A stretch of 64,000 nt of DNA, taken from Candidatus Sulfotelmatobacter sp. (GTDB taxonomy: Bacteria; Acidobacteriota; Terriglobia; Terriglobales; Acidobacteriaceae). The position numbers and the translations under genes are program-made. The notes beneath the pieces are model-generated. The model had not been told where the DNA came from, searched no databases, and saw only the letters and a program-made list of their open reading frames with translations. The DNA lies in the NCBI GenBank assembly GCA_030041475.1, contig JASHNU010000079.1, positions 1 through 64,000 of the forward strand, written 5' to 3'. Shown in pieces: positions 7,739-16,505 of this stretch; the stretch's first letter is position 1; each line of letters opens with the position of its first letter.

Positions 7739-8887
7739 TCAAATCCGCATGGGCATGACGATGTAGCGGTATTTGTAGTCGTCGCCTTCGGCGGGACGGA
7801 GCTGGCCGGCGGATTGCGGGTCTTTCAGCTCGAGGCGGACTTCGGCGGTACCGGCGGCCTTGAGGAAATCGACGAGGTAGACGGCATTGAAGCCGATGGT
7901 GAGCGCTTCGCCGGTGTAGGCGGCTTCGAGCGAATCTTCGGATTCTCCAGCTTCGGTGGAAGACGCGGAAATCTTCAGCTCGCCTTTTTCCAGCCGGAGG
8001 CGGACTGCGCGCGAGCGCTCATCGGCGAACTGGGCGACGCGAAGGATGGCGGCGTTGAGTTCGTCGGCGTTGAGCGGAACAATCTTGTTGTTGTCTTTGG
8101 GAAGAACGGCTTCGTAGTTGGGGAATTGTCCGGTGAGTTGGCGCGAGGTCAGCAGGCGCGAGCCGATGAGGAAGAAGAGCGTCGATTCGTCTTTCGCAAA
8201 CTCGACTGTCTCGGCGTCAGTGGAATCGAGCAGGGACTTCAGCTCGTCCATGGCTTTCTTGGGAACGAGAGTTTTCATCTCGCCGGAAACGCCTTCGAAC
8301 TTTTCGCCGTTGCGCTCGCAGTGGGCCAGACGATGTCCGTCGGTCGCGACCATGGTGATCGACTCGGGCTTGAGCAGCATGAGCGCGCCGTTGAGCGTGT
8401 AGCGCGATTCTTCGTTGGAGATTGCAAAGCCTGTGCGCGCGATCAGGCCGCGCAAAACCTGGGCGGGAATAGTAACGACTCCGGCGGAGGGGAACACCGG
8501 CAGGCTGGGGAAATTCGACTTGGCCATGCCCACCATCTTGGTATTCGACCGGCCGCAGCGAATCGAGACCCAATGATTTTCGAGCAGCTTGATGGTGATG
8601 TCGGCGTCGGGAAGCAGTTTGACGTAGTCGTGAAGTTTACGAGCCGGGATGGTGCAGGAGCCTTCCTTCTTGACTTTCGCAATACAGGAAGTGCGCAGGC
8701 TGAGATCGAGGTCAGTGGCGGTCAGCGAGAGGTGGTCGCCAGAGGCTTCGAAAAGATAATTCGACAGAATGGGAATTGTGGTCTTGCGCTCGACCACACC
8801 TTGCGTGGCATTCAATTCCCGCAGCAATTCAAACTTGCTGACCGTGATCTCCATGGTTTCCACGGCAACAGCGGCCTCCACCGGCAT
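7739..8887 (-). CDS. dnaN: DNA polymerase III beta subunit (sliding clamp)
   Basis: A 382-residue ring-forming clamp that tethers DNA polymerase III to the template. It shows the three-domain pattern with MEITVSKFELLRELNATQGV at the start, RKTTIPILSNYLFEA, an internal domain with ATDGHRLAHCER, and the C-terminal YRYIVMPMRI, the peptide-binding end. The chosen ATG at 8887 has a strong ribosome-binding site (GGGGGAGAAGG, seven bases upstream), which adds 11 residues to the common start METxxx at 8854. It lies downstream of dnaA on the same strand with a 305-base spacer that could hold part of the origin. Confidence 0.95.
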   Translation of the reverse strand: MPVEAAVAVETMEITVSKFELLRELNATQGVVERKTTIPILSNYLFEASGDHLSLTATDLDLSLRTSCIAKVKKEGSCTIPARKLHDYVKLLPDADITIKLLENHWVSIRCGRSNTKMVGMAKSNFPSLPVFPSAGVVTIPAQVLRGLIARTGFAISNEESRYTLNGALMLLKPESITMVATDGHRLAHCERNGEKFEGVSGEMKTLVPKKAMDELKSLLDSTDAETVEFAKDESTLFFLIGSRLLTSRQLTGQFPNYEAVLPKDNNKIVPLNADELNAAILRVAQFADERSRAVRLRLEKGELKISASSTEAGESEDSLEAAYTGEALTIGFNAVYLVDFLKAAGTAEVRLELKDPQSAGQLRPAEGDDYKYRYIVMPMRI

Positions 8888-9192
8888 ATGGCCTTCTCCC
8901 CCGAGCTTCCGCTACCTCTGTTGTTACCCTTATATCAAATACAAAACCTATAAAACCAGCAGTAACAGTAGGGGTTGCGCAGAAGTGGAAAACTCTCACA
9001 ACTTGAATCGCTTCACCCGTTTCCGCGCCAACCTCTCATGTTAGAAATCGGTCACAAACCCCTCGGAGTTGTGTCGGTCTTTCGACCCGATTTCAATCTT
9101 TCGCCTGCCGCTACACAGCTTCCACATTGCATTCACAGGCAACCGGAAGGAAGACGGGATTGATGGGTGGAAAATGCGTGAACCCACACAAA
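8888..9192. promoter_or_regulatory. dnaA-dnaN spacer with DnaA-box-like sites and AT-rich tract
   Basis: This 305-base region holds no gene. Next to dnaN is an AT-rich tract (about 8925-8970). Two 8-of-9 matches to the DnaA box TTTTCCACA read on the minus strand: AGTGGAAAA at 8984-8992 and GGTGGAAAA at 9166-9174. It probably carries the dnaN promoter and may contribute to the replication origin. GC-skew data would be needed to place the origin. Confidence 0.4.
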
Positions 9193-10560
9193 TCATCCGC
9201 CCAATTGCTCGGTCAATTTGTTAATGAGCCTGTTCAAATCCTTGTCGTTCTTGCGCAACTCCTCGATTTTCTCTACGGAGTGCAGCACGGTTGTGTGATG
9301 CTTGCCGCCAAACTGCCGACCGATTTCCGGCAGCGATGCTTCGGTCAGGCGTTTGGCCAGATACATCGCGACCTGGCGCGGATAAACGATGGCGCGGGAA
9401 TTATTCTTGGCCTTGATCTCAACCAGGCGCAGGCCGAACTGCTCGGCGACCATCTTCTGGATCGACTCGATGGTGACCTTGCGGGCCTGCGAGTCGATGA
9501 AGTTCTTCAGCACCTGCTGCGCGTAAGGCAATGTGATCTCGGCGCCGATCAGCGAAGAATGAGCGACAAGGCGAATGAGCGCGCCCTCAAGTTCGCGCAC
9601 GTTGGAACGGATGTTCGAGGCGACGTAGAGTGCGACATCGGTGGGAAGCGTGACCTTTTCCTGCTCCGCCTTCTTCTGCAGAATCGCGACCTTGGTTTCG
9701 AGGTCAGGCGGCTGAATGTCGGCGATCAGTCCCCACTCGAAGCGGCTGCGCAGGCGGTCTTCGATTTCGGCCAGTTCCTTGGGTGAGCGATCGCTGGCGA
9801 TCACGATCTGCTTCATCGACTCGTGCAGCGCGTTGAAGGTGTGGAAGAACTCTTCCTGCGTGCGCTCTTTCTGGGCGAGGAACTGGATGTCGTCAATGAG
9901 GAGGACGTCGACGTTGCGGAACTTGTCGCGGAACGTCGTCATCTTGTCGTAGCGCAGCGAGTTGATCATGTCGTTGGTGAACTTCTCGCTGGATACATAG
10001 CAGATGGCGGTTTGTGGCTGTCGGCGCTTGATCTCATGGCCGATGGCCTGCATGAGATGCGTCTTGCCCATGCCGACGCCGCCGTAGAGGAAGAGCGGAT
10101 TGTAGGCTTTGGACGGGCGCTCGGCGACGGCCATGCAGGCGGCGTGGGCGAACTGGTTGCCACTGCCGATGACGAAGGCGTCGAAGGTGTAGCGAGGATT
10201 GAGTTGCGCGGCGCCGTCCCAGTCAAAGCGGGCCTGGGAGGGAGCGGTAGCGGGAGCAGACAGGCCGCCATCGTGACGGACGGTGGTCGCTGCGGGATCG
10301 TCCTCGGGCGTGACGAATTTTACGTCGTTGAAGCCGAGGCCGAGATTGTCGATGGCTTCCTGAATGAGGTCGGCGTACTTGTCGCCGGCATGGCGGAACT
10401 CGACCGTGGGAACGCGAACAAAAAGGATGCCGCCGCTGGCGTGGCTGTAGCGCGTGGGCTTCAGCCAGGTGTCGTAGGAATGGCGATTGATTTTCTTTTC
10501 CAGCGCATCCAGGATGCGTGCCCACGGATTGGGGGAAAGAGTTGTTCCGGGAACTGACAT
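9193..10560 (-). CDS. dnaA: Chromosomal replication initiator DnaA
   Basis: A 455-residue initiator that binds DnaA boxes and opens the origin. Domain I covers about residues 1-80 (WARILDALEKKINRHSYDTW), then a variable linker to about 125, then the AAA+ domain with the Walker A GGVGMGKTHLMQAIGHEI and Walker B LLIDDIQFL. Next is the sensor or arginine-finger region DRSPKELAEIEDRLRSRFEWG. The C-terminal DNA-binding domain ends with the signature GRQFGGKHHTTVLHSVEKIE. Length is normal. The ATG at 10560 has no obvious ribosome-binding site. The gene faces away from rpmH-rnpA-yidC, the classic origin arrangement. Confidence 0.98.
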   Translation of the reverse strand: MSVPGTTLSPNPWARILDALEKKINRHSYDTWLKPTRYSHASGGILFVRVPTVEFRHAGDKYADLIQEAIDNLGLGFNDVKFVTPEDDPAATTVRHDGGLSAPATAPSQARFDWDGAAQLNPRYTFDAFVIGSGNQFAHAACMAVAERPSKAYNPLFLYGGVGMGKTHLMQAIGHEIKRRQPQTAICYVSSEKFTNDMINSLRYDKMTTFRDKFRNVDVLLIDDIQFLAQKERTQEEFFHTFNALHESMKQIVIASDRSPKELAEIEDRLRSRFEWGLIADIQPPDLETKVAILQKKAEQEKVTLPTDVALYVASNIRSNVRELEGALIRLVAHSSLIGAEITLPYAQQVLKNFIDSQARKVTIESIQKMVAEQFGLRLVEIKAKNNSRAIVYPRQVAMYLAKRLTEASLPEIGRQFGGKHHTTVLHSVEKIEELRKNDKDLNRLINKLTEQLGG

Positions 10561-10744
10561 ATATGAAGTGCTCGCCGCGGCGCTCAGGCGGCTGGTATGA
10601 GAGCGCCGATTTTAATTGCCGATCTCGCGACTGCGGTGGAACCGGTTAATTTTACTGCGGAAAGCGCTCGGGTTGGCGGGCGCGGCTGCAAAAGCGACTT
10701 TGAAAGCAGAATCAGTCCGGCATACTAGCACAAAATTTTTCTTG

Positions 10745-10753
10745 TGTGGAAAA
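10745..10753 (-). promoter_or_regulatory. DnaA box (consensus match)
   Basis: The plus strand reads TGTGGAAAA, the reverse complement of TTTTCCACA, which satisfies the consensus TTWTNCACA. It lies beside an AT-rich tract between dnaA and rpmH. It may serve origin function or dnaA autoregulation. Confidence 0.55.
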
Positions 10754-10939
10754 CTTCGGCTGGGAATTTTTCCGCGAAACCCTATTCAGCACTTGAATTC
10801 AGGGCGCTGTCAAGTGCCGCGAGAGTAACTGTCGCGGGGAAGGTGCAGAGCTGTGCGCGGCTGGTGCAATCCTTCGTTGTGCGCAGGCGACCCCTGCTCA
10901 GGATGAGTAGCAAGCCCGACGCCGCTATGCGACGCGCAG

Positions 10940-10969
10940 TTGGTGCGAATCCGCGAGGTGATTTATACT
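10940..10969 (+). promoter_or_regulatory. Predicted sigma-70-type promoter of rpmH
   Basis: TTGGTG at 10940-10945 and TATACT at 10964-10969 are separated by 18 bases, a reasonable -35/-10 pair. They lie about 49 bases upstream of the rpmH start. The likely transcript covers rpmH and rnpA and perhaps yidD and yidC. Confidence 0.4.
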
Positions 10970-11017
10970 TGCAGTTTGCCCTAGGACCGACGAACGAATC
11001 AGGAGCGGCTACATTTC

Positions 11018-11173
11018 ATGCCCAAGCGTACATTCCAACCCAACCGGCGCAAGCGATCGAAGAAACACGGATTTCGCGTGCGCATGAAGACCCAGGGCGG
11101 CCAGAAAGTTCTGTCGCGCCGCCGCGCCAAGGGGCGCAAGCGGGTCTCGGTAAAGCCCGGTTTTCGCGAATAG
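11018..11173 (+). CDS. rpmH: 50S ribosomal protein L34
   Basis: A 51-residue, strongly basic ribosomal protein of the large subunit. It begins [20 protein letters not shown] and contains the family signature FRVRM followed by [13 protein letters not shown] 11018 has AGGAG about 13 bases upstream. It is the first gene of the rpmH-rnpA-yidD-yidC-jag series. Confidence 0.97.
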   Translation: MPKRTFQPNRRKRSKKHGFRVRMKTQGGQKVLSRRRAKGRKRVSVKPGFRE

Positions 11174-11206
11174 CCCAGCGGCGCGGGCCGAGGCCGGCGC
11201 CGAGTG

Positions 11207-11785
11207 ATGCTGAAACCTCCAATTCAGGAAATCAGCGATCCGGAATTTCGAGGCCCTGTGACTGGCAGTGTGCCTGAAGCATCGAACGAGAGTGTCGAGC
11301 GGGCGCCGGCATCTTCTTTGGCGAAAAACGCAAAGCCAGGGCGGGGCACGCAGCGGAAGTTTCGATTTCCGCGGGGCGCGCGATTGTTACGCCATTCGGA
11401 TTTTGAGCGGGTTTACAAGCAGGGACGGCGGCATTTCTCCGCCAGCATGACGGTGTTTTATTTGGCGCGGGGGGAAGCGCCGCTCAGTTCTAATGCAGGT
11501 TCGGCTAATGCAAAGGCTTGCGGCGTGGCGCGTCCGGGGCTGCGAGTCGGATTCACCGTTGGCCGTGTGTTGGGAGGGGCCGTCGAACGCAACCGGATGA
11601 AACGGCGCTTGCGCGAGGCCGTGCGACTGGCAAGTCCGCCGAGGGAAGTGCCAGTGGACGTGGTCATCAACCCGAAGAAGTCTTTGCTGACGGCGGAGTT
11701 CGAGACGCTGTTGAACGAAGTGCGGCGGGCTTTCGTAGTCATAGAGCAGAAGGTTGGGCATCGCGAAGGCGAGTGCGGTGCATGA
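11207..11785 (+). CDS. rnpA: Ribonuclease P protein component
   Basis: About 192 residues. With the RNase P RNA this protein removes the 5' leader of tRNA precursors. The RNase P fold starts near residue 50 (FRFPRGARLLRHSDFERVYK). The RNR-like signature follows as VGRVLGGAVERNRMKRRLRE, with VDVVINPKK afterwards. The N-terminal 45 residues and an alanine-rich loop in the middle (SSNAGSANAKACG) make it longer than the usual 110-130 residues. A GTG at 11204 is an alternative start one codon upstream. It lies 33 bases behind rpmH, almost certainly in the same transcript. Confidence 0.95.
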   Translation: MLKPPIQEISDPEFRGPVTGSVPEASNESVERAPASSLAKNAKPGRGTQRKFRFPRGARLLRHSDFERVYKQGRRHFSASMTVFYLARGEAPLSSNAGSANAKACGVARPGLRVGFTVGRVLGGAVERNRMKRRLREAVRLASPPREVPVDVVINPKKSLLTAEFETLLNEVRRAFVVIEQKVGHREGECGA

Positions 11786-11861
11786 GGTAAAGATGGCTTC
11801 GGCTGCGCAGTAGCGATCGCAGCGCGATCCTAAGCGCTTCGCTCAACATGACAAGGCGTTG

Positions 11862-12164
11862 ATGCGGGATATTGGCAAACTCGTAGCGCTGCAGATTCTG
11901 CGGGGATACAAATGGGCGATTTCGCCGTTGTTCCCGCCGGCGTGCCGCTATGTGCCGACGTGTTCGGAATACGCGATGGAAGCGATCGATCGCTATGGCG
12001 TGCTGCGCGGAGGAACGATGGCGGTGTGGCGGCTGATGCGCTGCCACCCGTTTGCACATGGAGGGTACGATCCGGTGGTCAAGTGCGTGCACTGCGAGTC
12101 GGAAACAGCAGATTCCTCGGCACGCCTTCGCCGCGCTTCTGCTGCTGCAGGCGGCTCGGAATGA
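11862..12164 (+). CDS. yidD: Membrane protein insertion efficiency factor YidD
   Basis: A 100-residue small membrane-associated protein that helps YidC insert proteins. The core [39 protein letters not shown] and FAHGGYDPV is the full family pattern with the conserved cysteines. The last 20 or so residues are encoded by an intergenic repeat ending in CTCGGAATGACAAG, so the natural C-terminus has been lengthened by read-through into a repeat. ATG 11862 was preferred over the TTG one codon upstream. Confidence 0.93.
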   Translation: MRDIGKLVALQILRGYKWAISPLFPPACRYVPTCSEYAMEAIDRYGVLRGGTMAVWRLMRCHPFAHGGYDPVVKCVHCESETADSSARLRRASAAAGGSE

Positions 12165-12198
12165 CAAGGCCATTCACCATCGAAGCGAGACCATGCCG

Positions 12199-12237
12199 CC
12201 GAGCTACGCTCGGCCCGTCCGGGTCGCAGACCCGGAC
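12199..12237. repeat. Palindrome pair between yidD and yidC
   Basis: CCGAGC-TAC-GCTCGG at 12199-12213 is followed by GTCCGGGTC-GCA-GACCCGGAC at 12217-12237 and then CCACACAGG. The style, a perfect stem followed by C(C)TACA or CCACACA, matches the repeats at 4172-4197 and those inserted in lipB. Confidence 0.8.
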
Positions 12238-12274
12238 CCACACAGGCAACGAGATTTGAGGAAAGCGTAAGACT

Positions 12275-14047
12275 TTGGCGGAATATAAAAATCCACAACA
12301 GGAACCCGGCAGCGAGCGGCGACTGCTGCTGATCTTTCTGGTCGTGTTCGTGATCATGCTGGCGTTCCAGCCGTTGTTCAAGAAGTATCTTCCGCAGCCG
12401 CCCGCGCAGCCGCCGGCCCAGACTGAACCTGCGAAATCCTCTGCCCCAACTGCCGCAACTCCTGCCGTGCCAGCAGTGAGCGTTGCCCCCGGGGTCACCA
12501 AGGAGGCGGCGAGCGAGACGGAAACTGTCATTGAGAACGATCTCTACCGCATCACGTTTACCAACAAGGGCGCGCAGGTCAAATCGTGGATTCTGAAGAA
12601 GTACAACAACGAAGCGCAGAACGGGCCTCTTGAACTGGTGAATAGCGCGGCGGCCGAACATTACGGGTATCCGCTTTCTTTGTGGGCCTACGACGAGACG
12701 TTGCGCAACCGGCTGAGCACGGCGCTTTACGTAACGTCGGCGGAAGGCCAACAGACAACGCCCGCGACAATCACCTTCGAGTACTCCGATCAGGATCTGG
12801 CGGTGCGAAAAAGCTTCCACTTCAGCGATGCCTACACCGTGAATGTAGAGAGCTCGGTCACATACAAAGGTGCCGCTGTGGCGGCGTTGCCGGCGTGGCC
12901 GGCGGGATTCGGCGATCAGTCGAACGTCGCTTTTTACGCGGCCGGATTGATTAATTACCAGTTCAACAAGGACATTGTGCGGCTGCCGATCCGCTGCGGA
13001 CTGTCACTGTTCTCGAAGTGCAATGCGATCAGCGGAGGGGCGACGATTCCCGGTCCGTTCCACTGGGCAGGCCCTTCGGACTTGTATTTCGCGGCCGTGT
13101 TCATCCCGGACGATCCTTCGACGGCGGCACTGGTGACGTTACGGAACCCGCTGCCGATCGCGCGCGAGCCGGACAAACCGGATTCGAAAGAGACGATCAA
13201 CGTTGATGTACTGGGCGCGGCGGTAGGCAACTTGCATGGTCCAACGTCAGAGCGTCTGTTCGTGGGACCGAAAGAACTGGAAATTCTGCAGAAGGTCCAG
13301 GTGCCGGGATTATCAGGTGCGGACAACGATCTGAATGGGCTGGTGGATTTCGGCTGGTGGGGGATCATCGCCAAGCCGTTGTTTCTGTGGCTGAAATGGA
13401 CCTACCATCACATTGTCGCCAACTGGGGCTGGGCGATCGTGCTGCAGACGCTAATGATCAGCGTTGTGCTGATGCCACTGCGCGTTTACCAGATCCACTC
13501 GATGTACAAAATGCAGAAGATCGCCCCGGAGATGAAGGCGATTCAGGAGAAGTATAAGAAGTACAGCTTGAAGGATCCGCGCAAGCAGGAGATGCAAAAA
13601 GAGATCTATGCACTGCAGCAGAGGGAAGGAGCTCATCCGCTCGCTGGCTGCCTGCCGATGCTGATCCAGTTTCCGTTTTTGATCGCGTATTACCGCATGC
13701 TAGGCGCGGCTATCGACTTGCGGCACGCACACTGGTTGTGGATTCATGACTTGTCGGCGGCGGAGTCATTCCCGTGGGCGTTGCCCGTGCTGATGGTAGT
13801 GAGCATGCTGATTATGCAGCGGATGACGCCGCAGGCGGGCATGGATCCGGCGCAGCAGCGAATGATGAACGTGATGATGCCGCTATTCATGGGCTTTATT
13901 TTCTTCCGCTTGGCGGCCGGACTGAATCTGTATTATGCCGAGGCGAACCTGATTTCGATCGCGCAGCAGGCCGTCATGAACCGGACGAAGCTCGGCCGCG
14001 AGATGCGCGAGATGATGGAGAAGAGAGCGAGGAAGAAGGTTAAGTAG
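12275..14047 (+). CDS. yidC: Membrane protein insertase YidC
   Basis: A 590-residue inner-membrane insertase that places proteins into the membrane with or without SecYEG. It starts at TTG 12275 behind GAGGAAAG, with a first membrane helix at about residues 17-35 (LLLIFLVVFVIMLAF). A large periplasmic beta domain covers about 85-340. The conserved core has five helices in the region about 360-560, including VLMPLRVYQIHSMYKMQKIA, CLPMLIQFPFLIAYYRML and LFMGFIFFRLAAGLNLYY. The tail is basic (EKRARKKVK). The core and length match Gram-negative YidC. Confidence 0.96.
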   Translation: MAEYKNPQQEPGSERRLLLIFLVVFVIMLAFQPLFKKYLPQPPAQPPAQTEPAKSSAPTAATPAVPAVSVAPGVTKEAASETETVIENDLYRITFTNKGAQVKSWILKKYNNEAQNGPLELVNSAAAEHYGYPLSLWAYDETLRNRLSTALYVTSAEGQQTTPATITFEYSDQDLAVRKSFHFSDAYTVNVESSVTYKGAAVAALPAWPAGFGDQSNVAFYAAGLINYQFNKDIVRLPIRCGLSLFSKCNAISGGATIPGPFHWAGPSDLYFAAVFIPDDPSTAALVTLRNPLPIAREPDKPDSKETINVDVLGAAVGNLHGPTSERLFVGPKELEILQKVQVPGLSGADNDLNGLVDFGWWGIIAKPLFLWLKWTYHHIVANWGWAIVLQTLMISVVLMPLRVYQIHSMYKMQKIAPEMKAIQEKYKKYSLKDPRKQEMQKEIYALQQREGAHPLAGCLPMLIQFPFLIAYYRMLGAAIDLRHAHWLWIHDLSAAESFPWALPVLMVVSMLIMQRMTPQAGMDPAQQRMMNVMMPLFMGFIFFRLAAGLNLYYAEANLISIAQQAVMNRTKLGREMREMMEKRARKKVK

Positions 14048-14112
14048 CTGCGAGCGGCCCGTGATAGGGAAGCGAGCTAAACCTGCGAATATTGCGTCGC
14101 AACGAGCGCGAC

Positions 14113-14173
14113 GCTTCGCAGGGCTCGCCGAGATCCTTCGCTTCGCAAGAAGGAACGCTCGCTCAGGATGACA
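14113..14173. repeat. Dispersed repeat ending in CTCAGGATGACAA
   Basis: The segment reads GATCCTTCGCTTCGCAAGA and then CGCTCGCTCAGGATGACAAC. The same CTTCGC...CTCAGGATGACAA type recurs at about 51296-51357, 53440-53487 and 63202-63233. Confidence 0.8.
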
Positions 14174-14197
14174 ACGCTTAGTTAAGAGCCGAACTCA

Positions 14198-14734
14198 ATG
14201 CCCATACCCGACAAACCCGCTGCCGCCAAGAGTATCAACGAATTTCTGCAGGCCGTCGTGACGCACGGTGGCCTGCGGCTGAAATACAGAATCGTGGTAG
14301 ACCCTCCGCTGCCCGAGAACCGCGACTGGGAGAAGCCGGAGATCCTGGTGGATTTTGCCGGGCCCGACACACCGCTGCTGCTCGACCGCGGCGGGGAGCT
14401 GCTGCGGGCGCTGGAACTGCTGGCGCTGGAGATGTTGCGCCTGCCTTCGGGCGAGCACGAGAAAGTCTGTTTCGACTGCCAGAATCATCGTTCGCTGCGC
14501 ATTCAGGAGTTGCGTGCGGCGGCGACGGTGGCGGCGGAGAAGGTGCGGAAGACGGGAGCGCCGTATCATTTCAATCCCATGTCGTCGCGGGAGCGGAGGA
14601 TCGTGCATCTGGCACTGCGCGACGAGGCTGATCTCCACACCGAGAGCGAGGGTGAGGGAATGCGGCGGCATCTGGTGGTGTTTCCCAAGAATCAGGCGCC
14701 GGCAGGCCGGCCGGCTCCCCGAAGCCTTCCCTGA
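14198..14734 (+). CDS. jag: Jag-like RNA-binding protein (R3H domain)
   Basis: A 178-residue cytosolic protein of the Jag/KhpB type, expected to bind RNA. The last part (about residues 115-150, HFNPMSSRERRIVHLALRDE) matches the R3H domain, with conserved Arg and His. Residues about 10-100 look like a KH-like alpha/beta domain (ILVDFAGPDTPLLLDRGGE). It is shorter than typical Jag and lacks the long N-terminal linker. Its place behind yidC is the usual one for this family. Targets are unknown. Confidence 0.85.
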   Translation: MPIPDKPAAAKSINEFLQAVVTHGGLRLKYRIVVDPPLPENRDWEKPEILVDFAGPDTPLLLDRGGELLRALELLALEMLRLPSGEHEKVCFDCQNHRSLRIQELRAAATVAAEKVRKTGAPYHFNPMSSRERRIVHLALRDEADLHTESEGEGMRRHLVVFPKNQAPAGRPAPRSLP

Positions 14735-14842
14735 CCAGGCGTCCAGGCGGACTATTGTTAAGCGGAAAATTGTCCGGAATATAATTGTGAGCAGGCAACC
14801 GCGACGGTTCGGTCGGATTCCTAGCGGGGTAGGAGGTCTGCC

Positions 14843-15304
14843 ATGCGCAACTTCGGGCCTCAGTCGTTTCTCTTCTGCCTCGTTTCAGCGGCTGCAATTA
14901 CCTTGGCTTGCGGATCGCAGCCACCATCGCCGATGCCGGTGACGGGTTGCAGCCCCATCGCCACCGCACCGAATACGACTGGTACGTTGGAGTCAATCAG
15001 CTTGTGCCCGGCGGTCGCGGATGCTGAGAACTTTCCCAACGGCGAAGTGCGATTTACTCCGACAGGCATGTACAACACTCCTCCGCTAGTGGTCACACCG
15101 CTGAAGACTTACGGATGGGGCGCATGCCAGGGAAACACTCCGACAGACGAAGTCACCGTCAGCCAAACGGGCGTGGCAAAGTGCGCCGCTGGAGCCTCGG
15201 GGTTGTACAGCGTGTACACCTTTGTCCCCACGGAATGCGAACACGTTGGTCCCTGCGGCACTGGTTGTATGGTTAGCGGGTACGCGCAACTTACGTGCCC
15301 GTGA
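14843..15304 (+). CDS. Small cysteine-rich lipoprotein
   Basis: A 153-residue exported protein. ATG 14843 follows a strong AGGAGGT. The signal peptide ends in ITLAC, a lipobox with Cys at about residue 23, so the mature protein is probably anchored in a membrane. The remainder has ten or so cysteines, including CGTGCMVSGYAQLTC at the C-terminus. I do not recognise the family. It is flanked by jag and an opposite-strand gene. Confidence 0.75.
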   Translation: MRNFGPQSFLFCLVSAAAITLACGSQPPSPMPVTGCSPIATAPNTTGTLESISLCPAVADAENFPNGEVRFTPTGMYNTPPLVVTPLKTYGWGACQGNTPTDEVTVSQTGVAKCAAGASGLYSVYTFVPTECEHVGPCGTGCMVSGYAQLTCP

Positions 15305-15367
15305 GCGGCTTCGCATGAGTGCAGTTCCGAGAGTCCGCACCACTGACAATTTCGAAGTGACGGCTCT

Positions 15368-15760
15368 CTAGCGGCCCACGCCAGCTGCTGCTGCGGCGGC
15401 GGGCATCATTCCCGCGATCTTCATGCCTTCGATGCGAGTGAGCACGTTCTCCATGCTGGAGCCGGTGTCGACGCAGGCGTCGACGTAGGGATGGCGGCTG
15501 CCGTCGGCGTGCATGACCAGGACGCTGGTCTCGGCGCTGGCCTTTTTCACCATGTAGGGCAGATGATGCCGGTCATTGCGGGTGAGCGTGGATCCCAGAA
15601 TGACCAGGTCGAAAACAGTCTTGTTGAGGGCTTCCTGCATAGCCTTGCGGCCGATAACCGGCTGCACGATGTGACCGGCCTTCTCAAAGGCAGCGGCTTG
15701 CGCCTTCAAAGTCTCCTCGTCCCCTTCGCCATAAAGAACTCTCAGTTTTCCCTTCGCCAT
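15368..15760 (-). CDS. Degenerate response-regulator receiver-like protein
   Basis: A 130-residue cytosolic protein with the order of elements of a receiver domain. MAKGKLRVLYGEGDEETLKA opens it, FDLVILGSTLTRNDRHHLPY fits the third strand and loop, and SVLVMHADGSRHPYVDAC fits the last strand. The usual phospho-accepting Asp after FDLVIL is replaced by Gly, and the conserved Lys-Pro near the end is missing. It is therefore predicted to be a phosphorylation-independent pseudo-receiver. ATG 15760 has AAGGACG upstream; an upstream extension to 15823 lacks such a site. It stands alone. Confidence 0.6.
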   Translation of the reverse strand: MAKGKLRVLYGEGDEETLKAQAAAFEKAGHIVQPVIGRKAMQEALNKTVFDLVILGSTLTRNDRHHLPYMVKKASAETSVLVMHADGSRHPYVDACVDTGSSMENVLTRIEGMKIAGMMPAAAAAAGVGR

Positions 15761-15964
15761 GATCCGTCCTTTTGTGTGCTGTGCCGGTATCTGACGCACC
15801 GGTGCTGGAAGTGACGGTAACAACCGACCCGAGGGCGTAAAACGTCACCGAAGGCCAACACACGAAGGAGAGGGTTTTTAGTGTAAAGAAATCGTCGCAG
15901 CAGGCAAAACTGCTTTGCCTGGAAGGCCTTCCGGAGCTACACTTCTGCGCGGAGGCTTTCCAAC

Positions 15965-16474
15965 ATGCCCCGTATGGTTTGGAGAGCTGTACTCTTATCC
16001 TTATTGTGGACGTCGTTATGCTGGGCGCCGCGCCTCGCGGCACAGGCCAGCGGCAGTCAGGCTACTACAACCTGCAATCTCGACGATGGGCGCCAGGTTT
16101 ATGTGCGGTACACGCCAACGACAAGCAAGGCCGAAAAGATTTCGAACGGGAAGCCGTTCCTGCCCGGCGGCGTGCCCATGACGTTGTTTACTGAGGCTCA
16201 ACTCACTCTGGGCAGTTCGTCCATTCCGCTCGGAGCGTACTCGGTGTATCCCATTCCGGCCAAGGAGCACTGGACCCTGGCGGTGAATAAGAATGTGACG
16301 CCGGGCGCGGCTTACGATGAGAAGCAGGATATTGCCCGCGCGGCGATGGAAACGGTGCAGGTCGTCGACGCCACCGATACGCTGGAAGTGGCCTTCGCCC
16401 ATGTGGGGCCACGGTGCACGCTGCGCATCTACATTGGCAAAACCGCCTCCTTCGCCGACTTTACGGCGAAGTAG
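15965..16474 (+). CDS. Exported DUF2911-like protein
   Basis: A 169-residue exported protein with a signal peptide (VLLSLLWTSLCWAPRLAAQA). ATG 15965 follows GGAGG at 15952-15956. The mature part is beta-rich with the sequence type of DUF2911: QVYVRYTPTTSKAEKISNGK, WTLAVNK and DTLEVAFAHVGPRCTLRIYI. This family is secreted in Acidobacteriota and Bacteroidota; its activity is not known. Confidence 0.75.
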   Translation: MPRMVWRAVLLSLLWTSLCWAPRLAAQASGSQATTTCNLDDGRQVYVRYTPTTSKAEKISNGKPFLPGGVPMTLFTEAQLTLGSSSIPLGAYSVYPIPAKEHWTLAVNKNVTPGAAYDEKQDIARAAMETVQVVDATDTLEVAFAHVGPRCTLRIYIGKTASFADFTAK

Positions 16475-16505
16475 CGGGAGCAGGTCTCCTCTGCGAAAAT
16501 TGTGC

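Larger units (their letters stand above)
10561..11017. other. dnaA-rpmH divergent spacer, candidate origin region
   Basis: This 457-base spacer separates dnaA (minus) from rpmH (plus) and encodes nothing convincing. A perfect DnaA-box consensus match (TTTTCCACA) lies on the minus strand at 10745-10753, right beside an AT-rich run at about 10728-10745. A second stretch with TTTTTCC at about 10777-10783 is only a partial match. The region must also hold the divergent promoters. One perfect box is fewer than usual for an oriC, so its status as origin is provisional. Confidence 0.5.

Noticed and set aside
7682-8953. Long plus-strand open frame opposite dnaN
   Set aside because: It is a shadow of dnaN; the minus strand encodes a complete beta clamp.
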